A stretch of 64,000 bases of DNA from the NCBI RefSeq assembly GCF_000469135.2, contig NZ_CP048117.1, positions 673,001 through 737,000 of the forward strand, given 5' to 3'. Shown piece by piece: positions 44,920 to 54,372 of the stretch. Every line of letters begins with the position of its first letter. The first letter of the stretch is position 1. The notes below the pieces were generated by a model. It did not search any database, was not told the DNA's origin, and worked only from the letters and a program-made list of their open reading frames with translations. A program made the translations under genes and the position numbers. The DNA is from Bacillus sp. SB49. Its GTDB lineage: Bacteria > Bacillota > Bacilli > Bacillales > Halobacillaceae.

Positions 44920-46278
44920 ATGTCTAAGCACGTATCTATCCAAACAAACATCCCAGGTCCAAAAGCGAGCGAGCTGCTGGAACGCCGTCATCAAGTAATT
45001 CCTGATTCAGTAAGCTACGGCATTCCAACATTTGCACAGAAAGCGGAAGGAGCCAAAATCACGGATGTGGACGGTAATACATTCATCGACTTTGCAGGTG
45101 CGATCGGTACGATCAACGTCGGCCACTGTCACCCGAAAGTAAAAGAGGCACTCCATGATCAAATTGAAAAATTCATTCATACCGGATTCAATGTAATGAT
45201 GTATGAACCGTACGTCGCTCTTGCTGAAAAATTGACACAGCTTGCTCCTGGATCTCATAAGAAGAAGGTGCTTTTGCAGAACAGTGGTGCAGAAGCTGTA
45301 GAAAATGCCGTTAAGATTGCTCGGAAATATACTGGCAGACAAGCCATCGTCACATTTGCCAATGCGTTCCACGGGCGTACGCTGATGACGATGTCCATGA
45401 CGAGCAAAGTAAAGCCGTATAAATATGAATTCGGTCCATTCGCACCGGAAGTGTACAAGGCTCCTTTCCCGTACAGTTACCGCCGTCCTGAGGGAATGTC
45501 AGAAGAGGCTTATATCGATTTCATGATCGAACAGTTCCATGATTTCTTCCTGAAAGAAGTCGCACCGGAAACAATCGCTGCTGTATTTATGGAACCTGTC
45601 CAGGGAGAAGGCGGCTTTATCGTACCGGCGAAGCGTTTCGTCCATGCGGTCAAGCAGCTTTGTGAGGAGCACGGTATTTTGTTCGTAGCAGATGAGATCC
45701 AGACGGGATTCGGAAGAACGGGCAGTTATTTTGCTTCTGAGCATTTTGGTATTACTCCGGACTTGATCACGGTTTCGAAATCATTGGGTGCCGGTATGCC
45801 GATCAGTGGAGTCATTGGACGTCAGGAAGTCATGGATGCTGCCGGTCCGGGAGAACTTGGAGGTACGTACAGTGGTAACCCGGTTGCCTGTCAAGCAGCC
45901 CTTGCGGCGATTGATGTCATTGAAGAAGAGGGCTTGAACGAGCGTGCTGTCGAAATTGGTGCAACGGTTAAAGACAGGTTCACCAAGCTTGCAGAAGAAT
46001 TTGACTGCATCGGTGATATCCGCGGTCTTGGAGCTATGGTGGCTGTAGAGATTGTCAAAGACCGTACGTCGAAAACACCGGATAAAGCACTTGCGTCTGA
46101 AATTATTTCAAAAGCTCAACACAGCGGTTTGCTGGTACTTGGTGCAGGAGTCTATGGAAATGTCGTCCGCTTCCTGATGCCGCTCGTCATTACGAATGAA
46201 GAATTGAACGAAGGGTTGGATATCCTGCGTGACGCAATGGAGTCCGTGTTGGAAAAGAAGACGGAATTTTCGGTATAA
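44920..46278 (+). CDS. gabT: 4-aminobutyrate--2-oxoglutarate transaminase
   Basis: This 452-residue class III PLP aminotransferase converts GABA and 2-oxoglutarate to succinate semialdehyde and glutamate. Visible: INVGHCHPKVKEAL, QNSGAEAVENAVKIAR (phosphate loop), the Asp in LFVADEIQTGFGRTG, and the catalytic Lys in TVSKSLGAGMPISG. AAAAGGAG precedes ATG 44920. A permease and gabD follow, confirming GABA breakdown. Confidence 0.95.
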   Translation: MSKHVSIQTNIPGPKASELLERRHQVIPDSVSYGIPTFAQKAEGAKITDVDGNTFIDFAGAIGTINVGHCHPKVKEALHDQIEKFIHTGFNVMMYEPYVALAEKLTQLAPGSHKKKVLLQNSGAEAVENAVKIARKYTGRQAIVTFANAFHGRTLMTMSMTSKVKPYKYEFGPFAPEVYKAPFPYSYRRPEGMSEEAYIDFMIEQFHDFFLKEVAPETIAAVFMEPVQGEGGFIVPAKRFVHAVKQLCEEHGILFVADEIQTGFGRTGSYFASEHFGITPDLITVSKSLGAGMPISGVIGRQEVMDAAGPGELGGTYSGNPVACQAALAAIDVIEEEGLNERAVEIGATVKDRFTKLAEEFDCIGDIRGLGAMVAVEIVKDRTSKTPDKALASEIISKAQHSGLLVLGAGVYGNVVRFLMPLVITNEELNEGLDILRDAMESVLEKKTEFSV

Positions 46279-46296
46279 AAAAAGGGGGGATGCTTA

Positions 46297-47688
46297 ATGG
46301 AAGATAAGAAATTAAAGAAGGTATTATCGTCCTTTGATCTGTTGTTTCTGGCTCTCGGTGCGATGCTCGGCTGGGGATGGGTCGTTCTTTCAGGTACGTG
46401 GATCACGTCGGCAGGTTCGGTAGGGGCGGTCATTGCCTTTATCATTGGTGGATTCCTGGTCATCTGTGTCGGCTTGAATTATGCGGAATTAGCTTCGGCG
46501 ATGCCTAAAGTAGGCGGCGAGCACGAATACGTCCACAGGGCACTTGGCAAGAAAGCATCGTTCGTTGCTTCGTGGGCAATTACGCTCGGATATATTTCGG
46601 TAGCGACTTTTGAAGCAGTTGCACTACCGACCGTTATCGACTACCTGCTTCCTGACTACCAGGCCGGCTATCTATGGACGATTGCCGGTTGGGACGTGCA
46701 CCTGAACTGGGTACTCATCGGTTCACTAGGAGCCGTCATTATCACAGCAATCAACTTTATAGGTCTAAAGCAGGCAGCGGTTCTGCAGACGGTGTTTACC
46801 TTAATGATTGTTGCTGTCGGACTTGTGCTGATTTTCGGATCCGCTGCCTACGGAGAACCTTCCAACCTTTCGCCTTTATTTGAAGGTGGAGCGGGTGGCA
46901 TTATGACTGTGCTCGTCATGGTTCCTTTCTTATTTGTCGGTTTTGATGTCATTCCTCAAGTAGCAGAAGAAGCGAACCTCCCCAGACGGAAAATCGGTTC
47001 CTTCCTTATTATATCTGTCATTGCAGCCATTGTATTTTATTTGGCGATCGCACTCGGTGTAGGCCTTGCGCTGAGTCCGGAAGAACTTGCCGTTTCAGAA
47101 CTTGCTTCTGCCGATTCTATGGCAGCTTTGTTCGGATCTGAACGTTTCGCCCAAATCTTGATTCTCGGTGGTGTAGCAGGTATTGTCACGAGCTGGAACT
47201 CCTTTGTCATCGGCGGCAGCCGGGTTCTTTATGCGATGGCTGAATCAGGAATGATACCACAATGGTTCGGCAAACTGCACCCTAAATATAAAACACCTTC
47301 CAACGCCGTTCTGTTCATCGGTATTCTATCTGCGCTTGCTCCACTCCTTGGGCGATCTGCCCTGGTCTGGATTGTCGATGCCGGTGGCCTTGGCATTGTT
47401 GTCGCCTACTTCCTTGTCGCTATGTCCTTTATTCTATTAAGGAAGAAAGAACCGAAAATGGAGCGTCCGTTCCGCGCTGGTAAATCTCCGGTGTTCGGGT
47501 ATTTAGCTTTAATACTTAGTCTTGGTTTCATCGTCTTGTACCTGCCTGGAATGCCTGCTGCTCTTATCTGGCCGTATGAGTGGATCATGGTCGGCGGCTG
47601 GGCGCTTATCGGTGCGTACTTCTTCATTCAGATGAATCGTGGGACTTACGAAAAGAAAAATGCTACTATTCAGAAGAAAGCACTTTAG
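46297..47688 (+). CDS. APC family amino acid permease (probable GABA uptake)
   Basis: This 463-residue transporter has 12 predicted helices. Helix 1 carries LGAMLGWGWVVLSGTWITSAG, and a charged loop reads PKVGGEHEYVHRALGKKASF. It belongs to the APC group but is not close to GabP of B. subtilis in its signatures. Placement between gabT and gabD argues that it brings in GABA or a related amine. AGGGGGG precedes ATG 46297. Confidence 0.85.
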   Translation: MEDKKLKKVLSSFDLLFLALGAMLGWGWVVLSGTWITSAGSVGAVIAFIIGGFLVICVGLNYAELASAMPKVGGEHEYVHRALGKKASFVASWAITLGYISVATFEAVALPTVIDYLLPDYQAGYLWTIAGWDVHLNWVLIGSLGAVIITAINFIGLKQAAVLQTVFTLMIVAVGLVLIFGSAAYGEPSNLSPLFEGGAGGIMTVLVMVPFLFVGFDVIPQVAEEANLPRRKIGSFLIISVIAAIVFYLAIALGVGLALSPEELAVSELASADSMAALFGSERFAQILILGGVAGIVTSWNSFVIGGSRVLYAMAESGMIPQWFGKLHPKYKTPSNAVLFIGILSALAPLLGRSALVWIVDAGGLGIVVAYFLVAMSFILLRKKEPKMERPFRAGKSPVFGYLALILSLGFIVLYLPGMPAALIWPYEWIMVGGWALIGAYFFIQMNRGTYEKKNATIQKKAL

Positions 47689-47703
47689 AAAGGGGTATTC
47701 CAG

Positions 47704-49116
47704 TTGAATCTTATTGTGAACGGGAAAGAATGGACCTCAGAGAAGATGATAGAAGTAACGAATCCTTACACACTGGAAGTGATCGATCACGTTCCGGATG
47801 CGGGAGAGAAAGAAGCGCAGGAGGCGGTGGATGCCGCCCATGCTGCTTTTCTTAAATGGAAGAAGACGACCGCCTATGAGCGTGCTGAATTTTTGATGCG
47901 CTGGCATCAACTGATAGAAGCTCATAAAGAAGAGTTAGCGGAAATCATGACGAAAGAGCAGGGAAAGCCGCTGAAGGAAGCAGCCGGTGAAATCGGTTAT
48001 GCGAACAGCTTCCTTGCCTGGTATGCAGAAGAAGGGAAGCGTATCTACGGTGAAACGATTCCCGCTTCGAGCAGGGACAAGCGCATTCTTGTCCAAAAAC
48101 AGCCTGTCGGAGTCATGGCAGCCATTACACCATGGAACTTCCCGGCAGCTATGATTACAAGAAAAGTGGCGCCGGCAATCGCTGCAGGCTGTACCGTCCT
48201 GATCAAACCGGCAGAGCAGACGCCTCTGACTGCGATTCGTCTGGTGGAGCTGGCTCAGGAAGCGGGAGCGCCGGAAGGAATTATTAATATCCTTACAGGA
48301 GATGCTGCAACCATCAGCGATGTATGGTTATCTGATTCCCGCGTACGTAAACTTTCTTTCACAGGCTCGACAGAGGTTGGAAAGCTCTTGATGCGTAAGT
48401 CGGCGGATACGATGAAGCGTATCTCACTGGAGCTCGGCGGTCAGGCTCCATTCGTCGTTCTTGCGGATGCGGATCTGGATAAGGCAGTGGAAGGCGCAGT
48501 GGCATCAAAATTCAGAAATGCTGGACAAACTTGTGTCTGTTCCAACCGTTTCTATGTGCATGAATCTGTATTGGATGAATTTACAGAGAAATTGAAAACC
48601 GCTGTTGAGCAGCTGAATGTGGGAGATGGCCTCGACCCTGATACGGACATCGGTCCGCTTATTGATAAAGACGGTTTTGATAAGGTCAATAAGCACATCC
48701 AGAATGCTCTGGATAATGGAGCAACGCTTGTAACAGGCGGATCTTCGCAATCGGATAAGGGGTATTTCGTTGAACCGACCGTGCTTGTTCATACGACGGA
48801 TGACATGATCTGTATGAAGGAGGAAACGTTCGGGCCTGTGCTTCCGATCGCTTCTTTCTCTGATGAAGAAGATGCGATTCGCCGTGCAAACGAGTCTCCA
48901 TTCGGTTTGGCCGGATATCTGTACACAGAGAATTTCTCCAAAGCGATGCGTCTTTCTGAGGAATTGGACTATGGTATTGTCGGGTTAAATGATGGACTTC
49001 CATCTACGGCTCAAGCACCGTTCGGCGGATTTAAGGAAAGCGGACTCGGTCGAGAAGGCGGTCACTTCGGTATTGAAGAATACTTAGAAACGAAATATAT
49101 CTCTATCGGACTATGA
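47704..49116 (+). CDS. gabD: NAD(P)-dependent succinate-semialdehyde dehydrogenase
   Basis: This 470-residue aldehyde dehydrogenase has GVMAAITPWNFPAAMITRK, the catalytic Glu in SLELGGQAPFVV, and the catalytic Cys in NAGQTCVCSNRFYVHESV. The end reads GFKESGLGREGGHFGIEEYLETKYI, as in GabD. It oxidises succinate semialdehyde from GabT to succinate for the citric acid cycle. The start is TTG 47704, behind GAAAGGGG. Confidence 0.95.
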   Translation: MNLIVNGKEWTSEKMIEVTNPYTLEVIDHVPDAGEKEAQEAVDAAHAAFLKWKKTTAYERAEFLMRWHQLIEAHKEELAEIMTKEQGKPLKEAAGEIGYANSFLAWYAEEGKRIYGETIPASSRDKRILVQKQPVGVMAAITPWNFPAAMITRKVAPAIAAGCTVLIKPAEQTPLTAIRLVELAQEAGAPEGIINILTGDAATISDVWLSDSRVRKLSFTGSTEVGKLLMRKSADTMKRISLELGGQAPFVVLADADLDKAVEGAVASKFRNAGQTCVCSNRFYVHESVLDEFTEKLKTAVEQLNVGDGLDPDTDIGPLIDKDGFDKVNKHIQNALDNGATLVTGGSSQSDKGYFVEPTVLVHTTDDMICMKEETFGPVLPIASFSDEEDAIRRANESPFGLAGYLYTENFSKAMRLSEELDYGIVGLNDGLPSTAQAPFGGFKESGLGREGGHFGIEEYLETKYISIGL

Positions 49117-49120
49117 TAAA

Positions 49121-49148
49121 AAGCCGTCCCTGCTAAGGGGCGGTTTTA
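49121..49148 (+). terminator. rho-independent terminator of GABA operon
   Basis: AGCCGTCCC pairs with GGGGCGGTT, followed by TTTATC. Confidence 0.8.
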
Positions 49149-49197
49149 TCATTTGCGGGTTTTATTTTTTTCTTCGGCTGTTATCCAATTAATACCT

Positions 49198-49226
49198 TTG
49201 ACAATGGAATTCTTTCTGCCTATAAT
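49198..49226 (+). promoter_or_regulatory. perfect consensus sigma-A promoter
   Basis: TTGACA (49198-49203) and TATAAT (49221-49226) are exactly 17 bases apart, before the MarR gene at 49279. Confidence 0.88.
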
Positions 49227-49278
49227 TATGTTTTTGAAAAATAACGTCCACCGTACGTGAGAAAGGTAAAAAGCCCCC

Positions 49279-49707
49279 ATGAAACGTAGCTTTCAGAACC
49301 ACATCAGTATAAAACTCCATCAAACCGATTTAAAATTGACAAGCTTCATAAAAGCGAAGCTCGCCCCTTACAACCTGGCGCCGGAGCAGAATTTGATCAT
49401 GATGCTTCTTTGGGAGGAAGACGGGTTGACCCAGAATCAGATCGCCAATTACTTAGGTAAGGATAAGGCTAACATTGCCAGAATGGCCTCCAGTCTGGAG
49501 AAGAAAGGCTATATTGAACGATGCTTTCGGATTGACGACATGCGTTCTCTGGAGCTGCACTTGACGGAAAGCGGGCGGATGCTTGAAGCGAAAGTCACAG
49601 CAGTTACCGATGAAATTAACGAGGTTGTCAATCAGACGATGACAGAAGCAGAGATGAATGAACTGGACAGGCTCCTCCTCAAGATGCAGCAGAGCATAGA
49701 CGAGTGA
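49279..49707 (+). CDS. MarR family transcriptional regulator
   Basis: This 142-residue winged-helix protein shows LAPEQNLIMMLLWEEDGLTQNQIANYLGKDKANIARMASSLEKKGYIERCFRID in pieces that match the MarR recognition helix and wing, with DDMRSLELHLTESG as the wing turn. No target is adjacent downstream in the same unit; the next gene has its own promoter. The ribosome site (AAAGG) is rather distant from ATG 49279. Confidence 0.9.
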   Translation: MKRSFQNHISIKLHQTDLKLTSFIKAKLAPYNLAPEQNLIMMLLWEEDGLTQNQIANYLGKDKANIARMASSLEKKGYIERCFRIDDMRSLELHLTESGRMLEAKVTAVTDEINEVVNQTMTEAEMNELDRLLLKMQQSIDE

Positions 49708-49730
49708 GGAAGCAGCTTCTTTTCGAAGGA

Positions 49731-49754
49731 ACGGCCATCCGGTCGTTTTTTTTT
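49731..49754 (+). terminator. rho-independent terminator
   Basis: ACGGCC pairs with GGTCGT around ATCC (one G-T pair), followed by nine T. Confidence 0.8.
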
Positions 49755-49790
49755 GCATAAAAATAGTTGGATCAGTGGACGATAAAATCA

Positions 49791-49846
49791 TTGACGTAAA
49801 TAGTTCATGGGTGTAAACTATTTTTTTAGTTTATAGGTGTGAACTA
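49791..49846 (+). promoter_or_regulatory. promoter with two MarR-type operators
   Basis: TTGACG (49791-49796) and TAAACT (49814-49819), 17 bases apart, form the promoter. Two similar dyads overlap it: 49800-49821 (ATAGTT...AACTAT) and 49827-49846 (TAGTTTA...TGAACTA). Their centres are 26 bases apart. Both share the centre GGGTGT or AGGTGT. The layout indicates repression by the MarR protein encoded next. Confidence 0.8.
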
Positions 49847-49867
49847 TTTTATGGAGGGAGTACACAC

Positions 49868-50308
49868 ATGCCTGATTCGAGGAAAGTCATCGACTTATTC
49901 ATAGAAGTGTATTTCGGTGCGAGTGAACATTTGAGAAAGCTGGAGGAGAGCGGACCTTTGAAGAATGTATCCTCCCAACAACTGCAAACGTTAAAAATCA
50001 TCAAAGTGGAAGCGGCTCTTACGCCAGGGAGGCTGAGCAACATACAAGGTGTCCATAAAAGTGCGATCTCGAACCGGATAAAGAAGTTGATGGAGAAGGA
50101 ACTGATTCAATGGAGTGAAACGAAGGAAGATAAGCGCTCCAAACTCGTACAACTTACGAAAAAAGGGGAAGAGATTGTAGACCGTGCAGATGAACTGATT
50201 TATGACAGCTTTTCGTTTCTTTTTGAGGGGGTGAAGGATGAAGACGTCACCACTTTCATCCATTTGTTCGAGCATGTCAAAAAGAAGTTAAAAGAGCGGG
50301 AAGAATAA
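49868..50308 (+). CDS. MarR family repressor of the YhgE-like gene
   Basis: This 146-residue MarR protein has LQTLKIIKVEAALTPGRLSNIQGVHKSAISNRIKKLMEKELIQ, seen in parts as helix-turn-helix and recognition helix, followed by the wing ETKEDKRSKLVQLTKKG. It starts 8 bases after GGAGGGAG. It is 25 bases before the large yhgE-like membrane gene and is expected to repress both through the twin operators upstream. Confidence 0.9.
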   Translation: MPDSRKVIDLFIEVYFGASEHLRKLEESGPLKNVSSQQLQTLKIIKVEAALTPGRLSNIQGVHKSAISNRIKKLMEKELIQWSETKEDKRSKLVQLTKKGEEIVDRADELIYDSFSFLFEGVKDEDVTTFIHLFEHVKKKLKEREE

Positions 50309-50333
50309 CGGAAATGAGAATAGGAGCATCCTT

Positions 50334-52562
50334 ATGAAGAACATATGGCGCATTTTCAGCCGAGATTGGAAAAATATATCGAAGAACTGGGTCGCGATGA
50401 TCCTGATCGGCGGCTTAATCGTTCTACCGTCTTTATATGCCTGGTTTAACATTAAAGCATCCTGGGACCCATACAGCCAGACGGACCAGCTGCCTGTCGG
50501 AATCGTCAATGAGGATACCGGAGCTACTGTCCGGGATACCGATATTGACGTTGGTCAGGAAGTAGTGGATAACCTGAAGGATAACGACAGCATGGACTGG
50601 CATTTTGATGACAGAGAAGAGGCGATGGACAGTCTGGAGTACGGCGATTATTATGCGGTTATCGTCATCCCCGAGAATTTCTCTGAGAAGCTTGGAACGG
50701 TTATCAGTGACAGCCCTGAGAAATCGGAAGTCGAATATTACGTCAATGAGAAAGTAAACGCCATCGCACCGAAAATTACGGAAAAAGGTGCCAGCGTCAT
50801 CGTCGAAGAAGTGAAAAGTAATTTTATATCGGAAGTGAACGGCACGATTGCAGAGCTGTTCAACGATTTAGGAGTAGAGCTTGAGAAGGACCTTCCGGAT
50901 ATTGAACGCTTTGAAGAATATGTGTTTAAACTGGAAGAGAATTTACCGGAAATCCATGATATGATCAGCAGTTCCTATGAAGATTCGAAGAGTGCGGTGG
51001 ACGTCATTAATGACGTGCAGGCTCTGCTTCCGGAAGCCACGAAAGTGACGAAAGACGGTATTTCCACCATTGATGAAACGACAGGATTCATAGATGATGC
51101 AGAGGCACGACTAAATGAACTGGCACCACAAGTACAAGAGGATCTCGAAGCTGCCCAGCAGACAGCAGAGGATGTAAATGCGTTTCTTACTGATGTGCGC
51201 TCCATTGATTTTGATTTGGATACGGTCAACGCCATCAAGGATCGAATCGGTGAACAGACGGATGCATCCGTGGAACGTCTGAATGAGGTAGAGCAGCTTC
51301 TGAAGCAAGTGAAAGCTCAGCAGGAGGAGCAGCAGCAAAATGCCGAGGCGGACTCCGGGGACAATTCAGAAGATGGAGAAGAACAGCCTCCTGCTCCACA
51401 GGTTTCCACAGAAACAATCGATCAGGCGCTTGCCACAATAGAAACGATTCGTGGAGACTTGGAGACGGTCCAGGCGGACAGCGGCAAGATCGAACAGCAG
51501 CTGGGTGAGAAGCAGGAAGAAATCGATGCTGTGCTTGCCGACCTGCAGGAGAAATCCCAAAATACCGCGGACCGGATTGATGCTTTTGTGAAAGAATATA
51601 ATGATTCGATTGAACCGAAAGTATTGTCGGAAATAGATAAGGCGAAGAATACGCTTGCTAATGCGAGAAGTATTCTGGCTGACGCCCAATCGACTATTCC
51701 GGAGATTGAAAAAATACTGAACAGTACCGAAGGAAACATTGCCGAAGGTCAGGATATCCTTGAATATATGCTGAATGAGTATCCTTACGTCAACGACAAA
51801 GTGAATGAAATGGCGGATCGAATCCGTGATATTCAAGGGGAAACGGACATTAATGAGATCATCGAGCTTCTGAAAAATGATCCGGAGGCCGAACAGAGCT
51901 TTTTCGAGGAGCCGGTCGTATTGAGTAAGAACGCCTTGTTCCCGATTGCCAACTACGGTACGGGGATGACGCCTTTCTATACCGTGTTGTCCTTGTGGGT
52001 CGGAGCATTGCTGTTGGTATCCTTGTTATCGACGGATCCTCATCACGGCGAAGAATACCGAAAGTACCAGCAGTACTTTGGGAAGCTTGCTACCTTTGTG
52101 AGCATCGGATTTCTGCAGACGCTTGTCGTAACGCTTGGTAACATTTACATCCTGAATGTAGATATAGCTGCAGAGCTTCCGTTCATCTTGTTTGGATTCG
52201 CAACGAGTTTTGTCTTTATGACCATTGTGTTTACACTGGTATCCGTTCTTGGGGACGTTGGGAAAGCAGCAGCGATCGTATGTCTCGTTCTGCAGATTGC
52301 AGGTTCAGGCGGGACGTATCCAGTCGCCTTACTTCCGGAATTCTTCCAGAATATCCATCCGTTTCTTCCGTTTTCCTACGCGATCGACCTGATGAGGGAA
52401 GCGGTAGGCGGTATCGTACCAGCCCGGGTGAAGACAGACTTTATCTTTCTGTCTATCTTCGGCGCAGCATTCCTGCTTATCGGTACGTTCCTGAAAGGGC
52501 CGCTCCATAAGCGTACGCGGAGTCTGATGAAGAAATCACGGGAATCAGGATTGTTCCATTAA
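50334..52562 (+). CDS. YhgE/Pip-domain membrane protein
   Basis: This 742-residue protein has one N-terminal membrane helix (about 20-38, WVAMILIGGLIVLPSLYAWFN) and then the Pip motif NIKASWDPYSQTDQLPVGIVNED. A long extracellular coiled-coil region (about 185-510, Gln/Glu rich with EEQQQNAEADSGDNSEDGEE) follows, and then about five C-terminal helices (530-725). This is the YhgE/phage-infection-protein layout, related to the ABC-2 type exporter fold and to YueB, the SPP1 phage receptor. Its transport role is unknown. Confidence 0.9.
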   Translation: MKNIWRIFSRDWKNISKNWVAMILIGGLIVLPSLYAWFNIKASWDPYSQTDQLPVGIVNEDTGATVRDTDIDVGQEVVDNLKDNDSMDWHFDDREEAMDSLEYGDYYAVIVIPENFSEKLGTVISDSPEKSEVEYYVNEKVNAIAPKITEKGASVIVEEVKSNFISEVNGTIAELFNDLGVELEKDLPDIERFEEYVFKLEENLPEIHDMISSSYEDSKSAVDVINDVQALLPEATKVTKDGISTIDETTGFIDDAEARLNELAPQVQEDLEAAQQTAEDVNAFLTDVRSIDFDLDTVNAIKDRIGEQTDASVERLNEVEQLLKQVKAQQEEQQQNAEADSGDNSEDGEEQPPAPQVSTETIDQALATIETIRGDLETVQADSGKIEQQLGEKQEEIDAVLADLQEKSQNTADRIDAFVKEYNDSIEPKVLSEIDKAKNTLANARSILADAQSTIPEIEKILNSTEGNIAEGQDILEYMLNEYPYVNDKVNEMADRIRDIQGETDINEIIELLKNDPEAEQSFFEEPVVLSKNALFPIANYGTGMTPFYTVLSLWVGALLLVSLLSTDPHHGEEYRKYQQYFGKLATFVSIGFLQTLVVTLGNIYILNVDIAAELPFILFGFATSFVFMTIVFTLVSVLGDVGKAAAIVCLVLQIAGSGGTYPVALLPEFFQNIHPFLPFSYAIDLMREAVGGIVPARVKTDFIFLSIFGAAFLLIGTFLKGPLHKRTRSLMKKSRESGLFH

Positions 52563-52585
52563 AGAGATAACCACAATAGGAAGAA

Positions 52586-52623
52586 AAAGACGGATGATCT
52601 GAAACGGGTCTTCCGTCTTTTTT
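52586..52623 (+). terminator. rho-independent terminator
   Basis: AAAGACGGA pairs with TTCCGTCTTT across a loop of about 16 bases, ending in six T. Confidence 0.8.
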
Positions 52624-52716
52624 GATGCATGGGGGGTGGAAGGCAAACAGATGATTTTTCATTTCCATCCGCATTTGCGAGAATAGAAGATGCAACAGGA
52701 AAAGGAGGAAACGACA

Positions 52717-53817
52717 TTGAGTAATACGAATGTATCTGTTAAACCTTTATTCGAAACTTTCCATAGTGACAAAATACAATTAAAAAACCGCACGGTGATG
52801 GCGCCGATGACGCGCGGCTTCTCCCCGGGAGGCATTCCTGGCGAAGACGTGGCTGCCTATTACCGCCGCCGCGCTGAAGGGGATGTTGGTCTTATCATCA
52901 CCGAAGGAGTCGGAATCAATCATCCGTCTTCTGTTTCCGGTGACAGCATCCCGCTCTTCCACGGAGACGCGTTGGACGGCTGGGCTAAAGTCGTAAAAGA
53001 AGTGCATGAAGCGGGAGGGAAAATTGCTCCACAGCTGTGGCACGTCGGAATGACACGAAAACCTGGAGAACTGCCGAACAAAGAAGCCGCACCAATCGGA
53101 CCGTCTGGTTTGACCCTTGATGGGGTGCAAGTATCCGAACCGCTTACGGTCGAAGAAATCGAGGGGCTGGTTCAGTCATACGCGCAGGCTGCTGCCGATG
53201 CGAAGCGTATCGGTTTTGATGCCATCGAGCTTCACGGAGCACATGGATACTTGATCGACCAATTCTTCTATGAGCATACGAACAAGCGCACCGACCGTTA
53301 CGGTGGTGATTTGGTCGGCCGTACGCAATTTGCAGTCGAAGTCATTGAGGCATGCCGTAAAGCCGTCGGCCCGGATTTCCCTATTATCTTCCGTTTCAGT
53401 CAGTGGAAAATGAATGACTATCAAGCAAAACTTGCAGCAACGTCAGAGGAATTAAATCAATTCCTTCAGCCGCTTTCTGACGCTGGAGTCGACATCTTCC
53501 ACTGCTCTACCCGTCGATTCTGGGAACCGGAATTTGAAGGCTCTGAAATGAACCTTGCCGGATGGACGAAGAAACTGACCGGAAAACCTGCTATTTCTGT
53601 CGGTTCTGTCGGATTGGACGGAACATTTACAAGTTTTCAGGCGGCAAATACGACGAGTCTGGACGGTCTCATTGAAAAACTGGACCAGGACGAATTCGAT
53701 TTGATTGCCATCGGTCGTTCTCTGCTTCAAGATCCGGAATGGGTTAAGAAAGTAGAGGAAGGCAGAGTAAATGATCTGCTTCCATTTGATAAAGACGCGT
53801 TAACGAAGTTATATTAA
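52717..53817 (+). CDS. old yellow enzyme family NADH:flavin oxidoreductase
   Basis: This 366-residue FMN TIM barrel has KNRTVMAPMTRGFSPGG at the N-terminus, QLWHVGMTRKPG, and the substrate-binding pair in ELHGAHGYLIDQFFYEHTNKRTDRYGG. The phosphate-binding FDLIAIGRSLLQDPEWV is near the end. It should reduce activated alkenes or nitro compounds with NAD(P)H. Start TTG 52717 was chosen because AAAGGAGGAA lies just upstream; an ATG at 52690 lacks such a site. Confidence 0.92.
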   Translation: MSNTNVSVKPLFETFHSDKIQLKNRTVMAPMTRGFSPGGIPGEDVAAYYRRRAEGDVGLIITEGVGINHPSSVSGDSIPLFHGDALDGWAKVVKEVHEAGGKIAPQLWHVGMTRKPGELPNKEAAPIGPSGLTLDGVQVSEPLTVEEIEGLVQSYAQAAADAKRIGFDAIELHGAHGYLIDQFFYEHTNKRTDRYGGDLVGRTQFAVEVIEACRKAVGPDFPIIFRFSQWKMNDYQAKLAATSEELNQFLQPLSDAGVDIFHCSTRRFWEPEFEGSEMNLAGWTKKLTGKPAISVGSVGLDGTFTSFQAANTTSLDGLIEKLDQDEFDLIAIGRSLLQDPEWVKKVEEGRVNDLLPFDKDALTKLY

Positions 53818-53825
53818 TAGCGGAA

Positions 53826-53858
53826 AGAGGACTCCTGCAAAAGGAGTCCTCTTTTTTT
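53826..53858 (+). terminator. rho-independent terminator
   Basis: AGAGGACTCCT pairs with AGGAGTCCTCT, followed by seven T. Confidence 0.93.
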
Positions 53859-53898
53859 GTTTTTGGGAGAGGGGCTTTGGAGTTGCTGTGAACCTGAT

Positions 53899-54372
53899 TC
53901 AGTCATCAAGCAGGTCTTTATTTTTATTATAGGACCGTTTAAGAGAGATGTAGTCAAAGAGCAGATAGAACAGGAAGCCGAGGAAGACGGGACCGGCTAT
54001 GTCGAGAATTTCCATGCCCGTAGACGGTATTCCATTGTTGATCAAAAGCACGATCATGAATATGGCCGCGAAGAAAAGGGCTCTTTTCCTATTCAGGCGG
54101 CGTTGTGCACGATAGGTTTTCTCTTCAGAGATGTCGGTATGCTCTATCCCTTTAAATACATAACGAAAATAGGTGTATGCCATCACGAATACAGGAGTAA
54201 GCAGGACGGAAATTTCATTAAAAGATTGGGAATTCCACCATATGTTGTTCATAAGTGTAAGTGGCAGAAGGAGAAGTACAGTCAAAAAAGCCGCTTCTGC
54301 CATAAAGTAAACGATTTGTGAACGTTTGTATTCATCCTTCGGTAAGAAATAGTTGAGAAATGACTGGACCAT
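53899..54372 (-). CDS. hypothetical four-helix membrane protein
   Basis: This 157-residue protein has four hydrophobic segments (about 20-40, 50-70, 98-115 and 122-145) and a basic middle (RAQRRLNRKRALFF). I do not recognise the family. It begins on the last base of the XRE regulator's stop (TAATG), so the two are translated together. Pairs of a short XRE protein and a small membrane protein are common in Firmicutes, where the membrane protein may control the regulator. Confidence 0.7.
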   Translation of the reverse strand: MVQSFLNYFLPKDEYKRSQIVYFMAEAAFLTVLLLLPLTLMNNIWWNSQSFNEISVLLTPVFVMAYTYFRYVFKGIEHTDISEEKTYRAQRRLNRKRALFFAAIFMIVLLINNGIPSTGMEILDIAGPVFLGFLFYLLFDYISLKRSYNKNKDLLDD

